Assembly (NCBI RefSeq): GCF_044772865.1
Contig: NZ_CP173029.1
Location: forward strand, 496,001-560,000
Origin: Algirhabdus cladophorae
GTDB taxonomy: Bacteria > Pseudomonadota > Alphaproteobacteria > Rhodobacterales > Rhodobacteraceae
Direction of reading: 5' to 3'
DNA: 64,000 nt
This document shows, piece by piece, positions 51,685-59,907 of this stretch. The position numbers and the translations under genes were made by a program. The notes beneath the pieces were generated by a model. It searched no databases, was not told the origin of the DNA, and saw nothing but the letters and a program-made list of their open reading frames with translations. Position 1 is the stretch's first letter; every line of letters begins with the position of its first letter.

Positions 51685-52395
51685 ATGTCTAAGCTCAATC
51701 GCTTCGAATGGCACAAAGCCGTCATGCAAGTCAGAAGCCTGAATGCGAACGCAAAGGTTGTCGCAGGTGCGCTTGCTGTTCAGTTCGCAAACGATGAGAC
51801 CGGCCAGCTTAATCCCAGTCTGAAGACTTTGATCGAGTTTCTTGGTTTGCCGCTATCAACCCTGAAACGCGGCATCAAAGACTTGATCAATGCGGGTTGG
51901 CTGTCTCGTACCGAAGGGCGTGGTGCTGGCAATTGTACGAACTACACGTTCTTGGCACCACGCAAAATCGTTCCATTCCGTGCTTCGAAAAAGGGTTCAA
52001 AGGCGAGCCTTTCAGCTCAGAAAAAGGGTTCACAGGTGCCTCAAAAAGGGTCCACTCATGAGCTTTCCTATAATGAACAATCAAAAGAACAAAAGGCGCG
52101 GCCTTCGCCGTCGCCGGACTTGCCCCATGAAGGGCAGCCTGGCGAAGAATTGCGCTTCGTACCCGGTGGTGGGGGCTACTTCGAGCGGGAATGGGATGAC
52201 GCCCTAAGGGCTTATGGCCTGCCTTCCTTGCATCGAGCTTTGCCGCAAGTCGTCCATGAAGGACGGAAGGGGTACGCCCTTCCTGATCTTTGCCCAGCCC
52301 GGCGCGAAAGCCCGCTGAGAGACCAGCAAATCAAACTCGTCCGGCGACTGATGGCCACGCATAGCAGCGCGCCAGAACTCGCTGTCGCAGCGTGA
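51685..52395 (+). CDS. Helix-turn-helix replication/control protein of the mobile element
   Basis: About 236 aa, with an N-terminal winged-helix-type domain (RFEWHKAVMQVRSLNANAKVVAGALAVQFANDETGQLNPSLKTLIEFLGLPLSTLKRGIKDLINAGWLSRTEGR), in which the STLKRGIKDLINAGWL segment is the recognition helix region. A Lys- and Ser-rich linker with repeated KKGS motifs follows (residues about 110-150). The ATG at 51685 has gggaggt upstream; the longer frame from 51547 overlaps the tRNA-derived end. The protein resembles in layout the one at 12390, next to the other tRNA-Cys fragment. Probably acts at the element's origin or in copy/transfer control. Confidence 0.6.
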   Translation: MSKLNRFEWHKAVMQVRSLNANAKVVAGALAVQFANDETGQLNPSLKTLIEFLGLPLSTLKRGIKDLINAGWLSRTEGRGAGNCTNYTFLAPRKIVPFRASKKGSKASLSAQKKGSQVPQKGSTHELSYNEQSKEQKARPSPSPDLPHEGQPGEELRFVPGGGGYFEREWDDALRAYGLPSLHRALPQVVHEGRKGYALPDLCPARRESPLRDQQIKLVRRLMATHSSAPELAVAA

Positions 52396-52408
52396 AGGAG
52401 GGAAGAAG

Positions 52409-53887
52409 ATGATTACCCAAGAAGATGATTTGGCCGCCCGCCGTGCAGGGCTTGAAGTGCAAGCTCAGTTTCGCAAATTCATGCTCAAGTTTGGGGTCAT
52501 GCCGTTTGCAGGGCTTGCCGGTTTGGGCTTCTTGATGGGGCTAACCGGTGCCAACGATCATAGCGGCTGGCCGGGAGTATTTCTCATAGCGCTTGGCGTT
52601 GTGTTCGGCGGGATCGCTGGGCTGATCTGCCTAACAGCGAGCCCCGGCAGACCTGCCATCCAGCGTCGCCACAAGGGCGGAGCGCAGGTGAGCCGTTTGG
52701 ACGCACCCATGGAAGCCAAAGGGGTTCCGCTTGGCAACGTGCGCCTCCCGGAGCATTTGGAATCGTTGCATATGCTGATCGAAGGGGCGACGGGTACTGG
52801 TAAAACCCAGCTACTCAAGAACATGGTGGCTCTCCTCAGAGCACGCGGCGATACCGTCGTTGTGGTCGATACCAACTACGATATGTGGACTTCCTTCAAT
52901 CAGCCCGATGATGTGATCTTGTCTCCCTTTGATCCAGCGTTTCCTGGTTGGTTGCCGATGAACGAGGTGCGCGCGCCATCGGATTGGTCGGCGCTTGCCC
53001 AATCATTCATTGGCGACGGTGTGGGCGAGGCCGCACAGTGGCACCAAATGGCGAAGGCGATGTTCTCTGCGACGGCACGAGGATACCAGCGCATCGTTGA
53101 AGAGGCAGGTGACACATTCGACCACACTGAGCTTTTCCATCTTCTGACTGGTGCTGAGGCAGAGGATTTGGCCCCGTTCATTCATGGCACGGCTGCGGCT
53201 TCTCTGGGGATCAATGATAAGGCGTTGAACAACGTTCGGATGACATTTTTTGAGACACTGAAGTTTTGGGAGCATCTGCGCCCAGGCGACTTTTCTGTCC
53301 GCGAATGGGTCGAGAGAGGCAAGGATCGGCCTTCGATCTTTATCCCCTATCGAAAAAGGGAACTGCCCGAGGCCAAAAACCTGATCTCTTGCTGGTTGGA
53401 TCAGATCATTACGACCGCCTGCGATTTGGGCGAGGATCGAGACAATCGGGTCTGGATCATCGTCGATGAGTTGTCGGGATTGGGCGAAATTCCTTCGCTG
53501 AAAACTGCGGTCACGGAGTTGCGAAAGACGGGCTTTCGCGTCGTTGCCGGCATCCAAAACTTCGAACAAGTAGAGCTGCTTTACGGCCGAAATGGTGCCA
53601 TCACGATCACCAACAGTCTCTCGAATAAGGTCATTCTGCGCGCAACCGATGCGACCTCTGCGGAGCGGCAATCTAAGCTGATTGGCGATGCGCGCTATCA
53701 AGTCATGTCGCTTGGTCAGTCTTCTGGCACCGATGGGAAACGTTCGACAACGCAGTCGGTCAAAGAGGAAGTCGTGCGCGTTGTTTTGGCTTCTGAGATC
53801 ACCGCACTGCCCACGCTGCAGGGATTTGTCAAACTCGCAGGCGAGGACACGACCTACCTGACACCCATACCGGTCTATCAGCCATGA
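52409..53887 (+). CDS. TraD/VirD4-like coupling ATPase
   Basis: 492-aa type IV coupling protein. Two N-terminal membrane helices (about residues 31-48 and 55-76) precede the ATPase with Walker A GATGTGKT (126-133) and Walker B VWIIVDEL. The TraD-like AAD-binding layout is visible in SLHMLIEGATGTGKTQLLKNMV and FRVVAGIQNFEQVELLYG. Coupling proteins link relaxosome DNA to a conjugation pore. It is followed by MobC and relaxase genes; no other conjugation pore genes are present, so the element is probably mobilisable rather than self-transmissible. ggaggga lies before the ATG. Confidence 0.85.
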   Translation: MITQEDDLAARRAGLEVQAQFRKFMLKFGVMPFAGLAGLGFLMGLTGANDHSGWPGVFLIALGVVFGGIAGLICLTASPGRPAIQRRHKGGAQVSRLDAPMEAKGVPLGNVRLPEHLESLHMLIEGATGTGKTQLLKNMVALLRARGDTVVVVDTNYDMWTSFNQPDDVILSPFDPAFPGWLPMNEVRAPSDWSALAQSFIGDGVGEAAQWHQMAKAMFSATARGYQRIVEEAGDTFDHTELFHLLTGAEAEDLAPFIHGTAAASLGINDKALNNVRMTFFETLKFWEHLRPGDFSVREWVERGKDRPSIFIPYRKRELPEAKNLISCWLDQIITTACDLGEDRDNRVWIIVDELSGLGEIPSLKTAVTELRKTGFRVVAGIQNFEQVELLYGRNGAITITNSLSNKVILRATDATSAERQSKLIGDARYQVMSLGQSSGTDGKRSTTQSVKEEVVRVVLASEITALPTLQGFVKLAGEDTTYLTPIPVYQP

Positions 53888-53975
53888 TCGGTTTCGGACT
53901 TAGGGTAGCAAGCATAGTTTTTGTAAACAAAAACGCTTGTCGCTGCGCGACGCCAGCCAATTGCAGAGGCTCAGC

Positions 53976-54338
53976 ATGAATGATCTGGGTAAGCCAATCG
54001 GTCGCCCGAAGGCCGCGCCGGGGGAAGGTCGCGTCGCGGTGGTCAGCGTTCGGCTGACCACCTTCGAGCGGGCGGGCGTGGAGACCAAGGCGGCGCTGTC
54101 TGGGGTATCGCTGTCCGACTATTGCCGCCGCGCGATCCTGGGTCATCGGGTCACGGCATCGACCGAACCGCAGCAGGTCAACGCCGAGGCACTGGTCGAG
54201 TTGAACCGCGTCGGCGTGAACCTCAATCAGATCGCCCGTGTCGCCAATCGAGGCGAGCCGCTGCCCCGCTCATTCCCTGAAACTCTCAGCGCTGTTCTTG
54301 CGGCTGTGGAACGCCTTGCTGCGGGTCATGATCCATGA
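53976..54338 (+). CDS. MobC-like relaxosome accessory protein
   Basis: 120 aa. The pattern VAVVSVRLTTFERAGVETKAALSGVSLSDYCRRAILGHRV followed by ELNRVGVNLNQIARVANRGEPLP is typical of MobC/MbeC relaxosome proteins, which help open DNA at oriT. The ATG at 53976 was chosen; a TTG 39 bp upstream has no better ribosome site. Its stop overlaps the relaxase start (ATGA), so they are translationally coupled. Confidence 0.82.
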   Translation: MNDLGKPIGRPKAAPGEGRVAVVSVRLTTFERAGVETKAALSGVSLSDYCRRAILGHRVTASTEPQQVNAEALVELNRVGVNLNQIARVANRGEPLPRSFPETLSAVLAAVERLAAGHDP

Positions 54339-56074
54339 ATTGCAGCTTTTCGGATCATGCCCCCGGCATGAGCTTCAAGGGGGCGATGGACTATTACCTT
54401 CATGACCGGAGAGAGCCGGGCGAAACAGAGCATCGAACAAGCTCGGATCGGGTCGAGTGGACATCCATGCGCAACCTCGCAACGGACAGAACCGATGTTG
54501 CGACAGCGATCATGATTTCGACCGCCAAAGATGCCAACCGCCTGAAGCAGGAGGCAGGGGTGAAGGCAACTGGACGCAAGGCCAAGACGCCCGTAAAGAC
54601 CTTCGCCCTGTCATGGCATCCCGATGAGGCTGCATCGCTCGACCGGGCCGAGATGGAACGGGCGGCCAATGAAGCGCTGCAGGCAATTGGAATGGAGAGG
54701 CACCAAGCGATCATCATCTGCCACAATGACACCTGCCATCCCCACGTCCATGTCGTGGTGAACCGGGTGAACCCGGAAAACGGCAAACTGGCAAAGTGTG
54801 GCCCGAACGAAAACCGCGCCTTGGATCGTTGGGCGTACGAATATGAGCGTGACCGGGGCAACATCGTAAGCCCGAACCGCGCCGAAAAACACGAGCGTCA
54901 AGACCGCAAGAAGAGGCAGTACAGCGCGGACGAGCGGCGCAACCATGTCCGGCGGAAGAAGTCTGAAAGGGTCGGGCCAAGCGCTCGCCAAGACCATCGC
55001 AACCGCTCAAAGGAGCTGACCGCGAAGCACAAAAAACAATGGGCTGATCTGAGCATCAGATATCAAGCACGGAAAGGGTGTCTGCGTGACCGATGGAAAG
55101 CGCGGATACGCAATGAACGGAAAGTTTACAACGCGGCAAACAAAGGCCTGTGGAAGCAGTATGGCCGAGACAAGTGGCGGCGGAAACGTGAGTTCGACAA
55201 GCTCGACAGCACGTTCTACGGGCGGTTGTCGCTGTCGATCCAAGCCGCGCGTTTGCAACGTGCGTCGGGCGATCGTGCGTTTAAGGATATCGGGTTGGCC
55301 AAGCTCACCTGGGTGAATCTCCAAAACGCAAGGCTACGAAACGCGACGATCCTTGGTGTTGAGAAGCAACACTTGGCAAATTTCAAGGATTGGTACGACC
55401 GTCCCCTGCGTCGAAACCTCGACAGGTTGAGTGCGGCGCGGGCGCAGGACCATCGCGATCTTTATGCCCGGTTCCAAGATGAACGCGCCGACCTCATCAC
55501 ACGGCAGAAAGTGGAGTGCGGAGCGCTTCAATCGCAGTGGCGAAGCACCGAGCGGCGAAATGATCGAGTTGTGCGGCAGGAGACGAGAGCCGCCGGTAAC
55601 GGCGAACCCCGATCTTTGCAAACGCTTAGAGATGGCATGGAGGGAAGAAAAATGAATAATGACGTGCAAGTCACTGAAAACAAGTCGAAACCAGTTGCTC
55701 AAATATCACCGTCACAAGGCCCGTCGGCCAAGATGCGGGCGGAACAGCGGGACAACCAAATAGAGGAAAAGAACGCCAAGTTCCGCGAAGCAAACCGCAA
55801 ACAAGGCGAGCAGTATAGAAACGCGGCCAAGGCCCAGTTGGAACAAAGAGTGGATGCGCAAGCCAAAGCTCAAAGCCGCGCAGCCCAAGCCACACAAAAG
55901 GCGCGAAAGCAAAACGCGAAGGATAAAGCCGCCGCCAAGGACCGTGGCGCAGCCGAGAAGCGTTCGCTTCAGGATAAATCCTTGGCACACTCTAAGGCCA
56001 AGGATGCACTTGCTGGACTGCGATCTCCGAGGCCTTCTGTGGCAAAAGGGAAAACACAAGACCGGGAGCGTTGA
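54335..56074 (+). CDS. Relaxase (MobA/VirD2-like)
   Basis: 579-aa relaxase that nicks DNA at oriT and leads the strand into transfer. The conserved histidine triad HPHVHV is at residues 135-140 (HNDTCHPHVHVVVNRVNPENGK), with the Tyr pair near the N-terminus (MDYYLHD) as the candidate nicking tyrosines. The rest of the protein is a long basic, helical, coiled-coil-like region (many Lys, Arg, Gln, Ala), including a C-terminal tail rich in AKA and KAR motifs. It overlaps mobC by four bases. The oriT is probably upstream of mobC (about 53890-53975), but no clear nick-site motif was found. Confidence 0.88.
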   Translation: MNCSFSDHAPGMSFKGAMDYYLHDRREPGETEHRTSSDRVEWTSMRNLATDRTDVATAIMISTAKDANRLKQEAGVKATGRKAKTPVKTFALSWHPDEAASLDRAEMERAANEALQAIGMERHQAIIICHNDTCHPHVHVVVNRVNPENGKLAKCGPNENRALDRWAYEYERDRGNIVSPNRAEKHERQDRKKRQYSADERRNHVRRKKSERVGPSARQDHRNRSKELTAKHKKQWADLSIRYQARKGCLRDRWKARIRNERKVYNAANKGLWKQYGRDKWRRKREFDKLDSTFYGRLSLSIQAARLQRASGDRAFKDIGLAKLTWVNLQNARLRNATILGVEKQHLANFKDWYDRPLRRNLDRLSAARAQDHRDLYARFQDERADLITRQKVECGALQSQWRSTERRNDRVVRQETRAAGNGEPRSLQTLRDGMEGRKMNNDVQVTENKSKPVAQISPSQGPSAKMRAEQRDNQIEEKNAKFREANRKQGEQYRNAAKAQLEQRVDAQAKAQSRAAQATQKARKQNAKDKAAAKDRGAAEKRSLQDKSLAHSKAKDALAGLRSPRPSVAKGKTQDRER

Positions 56075-56077
56075 ACG

Positions 56078-56398
56078 ATGGACGACAAAATTTGCGAAAC
56101 CAAAGGCAAAACCGAGGAAGTTAAACTCAAGGATCGATGGCCAGACCGTCCGGGCTGGGACGTGCTTGCCAATACAATTGAAACTCTGGCCAAGGCATGT
56201 GGTGGCCGCGCGCAATGTCACAAGAAATACGAGTACTTGAGCGTCAGTTTAGAAACACGCGGTATGCCTGAGGCGCAAGTCAATGCACTTTGGGCGTTAG
56301 CGGAGCTTGTCGAGCAGGTCAGCGATGCCGAAGACCAACGCGATCAGTCCACTGTTCATTGGGTGCGCCGGGCCTTGGCTTCCAGCAGGCGCTGTTAA
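56078..56398 (+). CDS. Hypothetical protein downstream of the relaxase
   Basis: 106 aa of no recognised family. Basic N-terminus (DDKICETKGKTEEVKLKDRWPDRPGW), two cysteines (RAQCHKKYEY) and a helical C-terminus ending in SSRRC. It starts 3 bp after the relaxase stop and is probably part of the mobilisation transcript. The following 221 bp to 56619 hold no supported gene. Confidence 0.5.
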   Translation: MDDKICETKGKTEEVKLKDRWPDRPGWDVLANTIETLAKACGGRAQCHKKYEYLSVSLETRGMPEAQVNALWALAELVEQVSDAEDQRDQSTVHWVRRALASSRRC

Positions 56399-56619
56399 CC
56401 GACTTCCCGAATTTGCTGTCATGTTCCACGGATCGCTTACGGCTGAGGCTAAATAATATGCTCGCGCCGGATCGGGCATTCGGACAACACGGAGAAGGCC
56501 TTAAATGAGCCCTGATAGGCCGGTGCTGCAAGATCAACGAATGGCGGCTCTGACGAGGGTTGCAAAGATTGTACTAAACATCTCTAGTGTCAAGAATTAA
56601 TTAGACTGGGAGCATTCAA

Positions 56620-57792
56620 TTGGTACCAATTTTGATCATGGAGCTACGCGGGTTCAGCCAGTCCGCTACAGATTTGGCCAGAGAACTTGAGAGCCTTGAA
56701 GTTACGCCAGAACGTGTGCGGGCATCGGGGATCGAAGTTGTTAGCCAGATCATTGAGAAGGCAAAAGAGGTTTCCTCCCCCAGTCAGTCTATGCACCTAG
56801 GGGGCGATACTTGGTACTGGAATTTCCAAGAAATGGGCGAGGCCTATCAATTCGCTTTAGCATTGCTGAATGGGTTCAAGAGGAGCGCCTTGGAACAAGG
56901 CCTGTACTATTTGAAACCATCGATGGCTATTGGATTTGGAGACCCAAAATTTGACGGGCCGCGGTTTCTGGATGACGCTTCAATAGAAACCTACAAGAAG
57001 GCAGATGGCGGCCGTTCGTATACTCTATTTGCAGTCGAGAATGCTATTGCGGAATTGGCCACTATCGGAGTCCCCATGGCGCCCCATCCGAAATTTTCGG
57101 ATGACCCCAATGTGAGGCACATAGTGTGGACCAAAGAGCCTGATCCGCAATCTGGAGAACCAGCACTGGAAATATCTTTGCCCAAGCTACTCTTGGATAG
57201 CGAAGTCATATATTCCGAAACTGCAAGTGGCGCATTGGCCAATATCGTCAGGCAGCAAGAACGCTCGGGTTCGGCTTTGGTATTTGGCGGGCCAGGTTCG
57301 CTAGATGATCCAGTATTTCGGTCCTACATCTCTAACACGATTGCGCTTCTAAGGTCGGAAAAAGAAGTAAGTCTGACAGTTATTTCATACCTGCCACTGA
57401 ACGAAATTCAGTCAAGCTATGCTTGGTTGGAGCTATGCCGCCAAATGCAAATTGAATTTTCTGACTCATTTGCCTTCTCTGCCTTTGCTATACCGAAAGG
57501 GCAACTTCGTCCGTTCTCCTACCACATTTATGACCATGAGACTGTACACATTGGCTTGAGAGCTTACTCACCTCAGAAAGGCACACCAACACTCTCATCA
57601 TCCATAATGTTAAAAAATGCAAAGATTGCTGAACGATTCGAAACTGAGTTCATGGAGCACTATCGTTCTCTTGGCCAACTTTCAGACAAGAAATACGCCG
57701 AGCTGCTTGGCGAAATGGAAGGAATTTCCAACTCAGAGAAGAATCGTGTGCTTAAATCTGTCAACGAGATTTTGGGAAGAATATCACACTAG
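56620..57792 (+). CDS. Orphan protein with nucleotide-cyclase-like N-terminal domain
   Basis: 390 aa. Residues 1-150 look like a class III nucleotide-cyclase homology domain: the first strand VPILIMELRGFSQSA has Glu where the usual metal-binding Asp sits, the second metal motif appears as GGDTWYWNF, and MAIGFGDP matches the GI-strand. The residues for purine selection and transition-state binding are not clear. The C-terminal half (about 180-390) contains LVFGGPGS and ends IAERFETEFMEHYRSL, faintly like inactive phospholipase-D-like folds. The TTG at 56620 is preferred because GGGAG lies 7 bp upstream and it preserves the first strand; the ATG at 56638 would remove it. It lies between mobilisation and restriction genes. 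Defence-type signalling is a speculation. Confidence 0.5.
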   Translation: MVPILIMELRGFSQSATDLARELESLEVTPERVRASGIEVVSQIIEKAKEVSSPSQSMHLGGDTWYWNFQEMGEAYQFALALLNGFKRSALEQGLYYLKPSMAIGFGDPKFDGPRFLDDASIETYKKADGGRSYTLFAVENAIAELATIGVPMAPHPKFSDDPNVRHIVWTKEPDPQSGEPALEISLPKLLLDSEVIYSETASGALANIVRQQERSGSALVFGGPGSLDDPVFRSYISNTIALLRSEKEVSLTVISYLPLNEIQSSYAWLELCRQMQIEFSDSFAFSAFAIPKGQLRPFSYHIYDHETVHIGLRAYSPQKGTPTLSSSIMLKNAKIAERFETEFMEHYRSLGQLSDKKYAELLGEMEGISNSEKNRVLKSVNEILGRISH

Positions 57793-57896
57793 CGAACTGC
57801 TCAAATAAGGCACCTCCGGACGTTGGTGGAGTAGCAGCTAAAGTCGGCTTCGTCCCGCATCTTGATCCTTTAGAGGTTTATGATCCAGCGGCAGGT

Positions 57897-57910
57897 GTAC
57901 TTATAAGTAC
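57897..57910. promoter_or_regulatory. 14-bp perfect palindrome upstream of the restriction operon
   Basis: GTACTTATAAGTAC is a perfect 14-bp palindrome 50 bp left of the 12-bp repeat array. A short CCCC-TAC-GGGG hairpin follows at about 57929-57939. A palindrome in this place could be the operator of a control protein for the hsd operon. Confidence 0.4.
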
Positions 57911-57959
57911 AGGAATTTAAGACCTTTCCCCTACGGGGGTTGACCGTGCCGATGAGGTA

Positions 57960-58091
57960 CGCAAGCCTCGTCGCAAGCCTCGTCGCAAGCCTCGTCGCAA
58001 GCCTCGTCGCAAGCCTCGTCGCAAGCCTCGTCGCAAGCCTCGTCGCAAGCCTCGTCGCAAGCCTCGTCGCAAGCCTCGTCGCAAGCCTTGT
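57960..58091. repeat. Array of eleven 12-bp repeats upstream of the hsd operon
   Basis: The unit CGCAAGCCTCGT is repeated without interruption: ten perfect copies at 57960-58079 and one imperfect copy (CGCAAGCCTTGT) at 58080-58091. There are no spacers. It lies 60 bp before the first gene of the restriction operon. The minus strand is open in all three frames through it, but the encoded four-residue repeats (RLAT, RGLR, CDEA) look like a consequence of the repeat rather than a gene. Confidence 0.95.
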
Positions 58092-58150
58092 GGGAATCCG
58101 CAATTTTCCATAGAAATCTCAAAAGGGAAGATTATGGGAAAGTGCTTCGC

Positions 58151-58342
58151 ATGGCAGATGACATCATGACTGTTGATGAAGTCGCCGATTATCTCAGGAT
58201 CAACAAGAAAACGGCTTACCGCCTCGCGGCCGACAGCAAGCTTCCCGGCTTCAAGGTTGGTGGCACTTGGCGGTTTCGGCGTGTGGATATCGAGGACTGG
58301 ATAGAGCGTGAAGCCAGTCCAAAGAAGGAAAATAAGAAATGA
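58151..58342 (+). CDS. Excisionase/MerR-type helix-turn-helix protein
   Basis: 63 aa forming one HTH_17-type domain: MTVDEVADYLRINKKTAYRLAADSKLPGFKVGGTWRFRRVDIEDWIERE. Such small proteins (annotated as excisionase-like) often precede type I hsd operons. It may control the operon through the palindrome or repeat array upstream, or be an excision factor of the element. The ATG at 58151 was chosen; the longer frame starts with TTG at 58088 inside the repeat. The stop overlaps the hsdM start (ATGA). Confidence 0.8.
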   Translation: MADDIMTVDEVADYLRINKKTAYRLAADSKLPGFKVGGTWRFRRVDIEDWIEREASPKKENKK

Positions 58343-59907
58343 CCGGCCAGGAACAACGCGCGGTGCTTCAACGGAAAATCTGGGATATCGCGAACGATGT
58401 GCGCGGCTCAGTCGATGGCTGGGACTTCAAGCAATATGTCTTGGGCACGCTTTTCTATCGATTCATCAGCGAGAATTTCGCCGTCTATATTGAGGCCGGT
58501 GACGAGAGCATCGATTATGCGGCCCTATCCGATGACGTCATAATCGATGATATCAGGGACGACGCCGTCAAGACCAAGGGCTATTTCATCTATCCGAGCC
58601 AGTTGTTCGCCAATGTGGCGGGCGACGCCAACACGAATGAAAGCCTGAACACCGATCTGGCGAAGATTTTTGCAGCGATTGAGTCCTCAGCGAATGGCTA
58701 CCCCTCGGAACAGGACATCAGGGGCCTGTTCGCCGACTTCGACACGACCAGCACACGCCTTGGCAATACAGTGACGGAAAAGAATAGCCGACTTGCAAAA
58801 GTGCTGAAGCGGGTTGCGGAACTAGATTTCGGGAACTTTCACGACAACAAGATTGATCTGTTTGGCGATGCCTACGAGTTCCTGATCTCGAACTACGCTG
58901 CCAATGCGGGCAAATCCGGTGGAGAGTTCTTCACACCTCAACATGTATCCAAGCTGATCGCCCGGCTTGCCACCCACGGACAGGACACCGTCAACAAAGT
59001 CTATGATCCCGCCTGCGGCTCCGGCACTTTGCTGCTTGAAGCTCATAAGGCCGTTCCAGAGCACACAATCCAAGAAGGCTTCTTCGGGCAGGAGATCAAT
59101 CACACCACCTACAACCTCGCCCGCATGAACATGTTCCTGCACAACATCAATTACGACAAGTTCAACATCCAGCGCGGCGACACGCTTACCCAGCCCCACT
59201 TTCAGGATGACAAACCATTCGATGCTATCGTTTCCAACCCACCTTATTCGGTGAAATGGATAGGCTCGGACGATCCGACGCTGATCAATGATGACCGCTT
59301 CGCACCTGCTGGCGTGCTTGCCCCAAAATCAAAGGCCGATTTTGCCTTTGTGCTCCATGCGCTCAGCTATTTGTCGGCAAAGGGCCGCGCGGCAATCGTA
59401 TGTTTCCCGGGGATCTTCTATCGCGATGGCGCGGAGAAGAAGATCCGGCAATATCTGGTCGATAACAACTATGTTGAGACGGTGATCGCGCTTGCCTCCA
59501 ACCTTTTCTATGGCACGACCATCTCGGTGACGATCCTGGTTCTGGCCAAGAACAAGACCGACACGGCCATTCAGTTCATTGACGCGACTGGCGAAGACTT
59601 CTTCAAGAAGGCTACCAACACGAACACAATGACGGATAATGATGACCCGGAAGAGCCGGGCCACATCCAGAAAATCTTGAACATCTTCGACGGTAAAGAG
59701 GAAGTCGAACATGTCGCTACCTCGGTGCCGTATCAGACCATCGTTGAACGGGGCTATAACCTCTCGGTTAGCTCCTACGTAGAGCCAAAGGACACGCGCG
59801 AGGTTGTGAACATCGACGCGCTGAATGCCGATATCAAAACCACGGTTGCGAAGATCGACCGCCTACGCACTGACATCGACGGGATCATTGCGGAGATTGA
59901 CGCATGA
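58339..59907 (+). CDS. hsdM: Type I restriction-modification DNA methyltransferase subunit
   Basis: 522 aa. N6-adenine methyltransferase of a type I system. The helical HsdM_N domain covers about residues 5-150. SAM-binding motif I is DPACGSGT (223-230), and catalytic motif IV is NPPY (300-303). The EFFTPQHVSKLIARL segment before motif I is characteristic. The length and sequence resemble the EcoR124-type (IC) subunits. It overlaps the small HTH gene and hsdS by four bases each, so all subunits are coupled. With HsdS it protects the host's recognition sites. Confidence 0.95.
   Translation: MTGQEQRAVLQRKIWDIANDVRGSVDGWDFKQYVLGTLFYRFISENFAVYIEAGDESIDYAALSDDVIIDDIRDDAVKTKGYFIYPSQLFANVAGDANTNESLNTDLAKIFAAIESSANGYPSEQDIRGLFADFDTTSTRLGNTVTEKNSRLAKVLKRVAELDFGNFHDNKIDLFGDAYEFLISNYAANAGKSGGEFFTPQHVSKLIARLATHGQDTVNKVYDPACGSGTLLLEAHKAVPEHTIQEGFFGQEINHTTYNLARMNMFLHNINYDKFNIQRGDTLTQPHFQDDKPFDAIVSNPPYSVKWIGSDDPTLINDDRFAPAGVLAPKSKADFAFVLHALSYLSAKGRAAIVCFPGIFYRDGAEKKIRQYLVDNNYVETVIALASNLFYGTTISVTILVLAKNKTDTAIQFIDATGEDFFKKATNTNTMTDNDDPEEPGHIQKILNIFDGKEEVEHVATSVPYQTIVERGYNLSVSSYVEPKDTREVVNIDALNADIKTTVAKIDRLRTDIDGIIAEIDA

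Noticed and set aside
57960..58091. CRISPR array
   Set aside because: Units are 12 bp and joined head to tail with no spacers; no cas genes in the window.
57870..58103. Minus-strand open frames across the 12-bp array encoding RLAT, RGLR or CDEA repeats
   Set aside because: Three frames are open at once because the repeat unit is a multiple of three without stops; no ribosome site, no flanking homology, and the array ends with no change in coding character.
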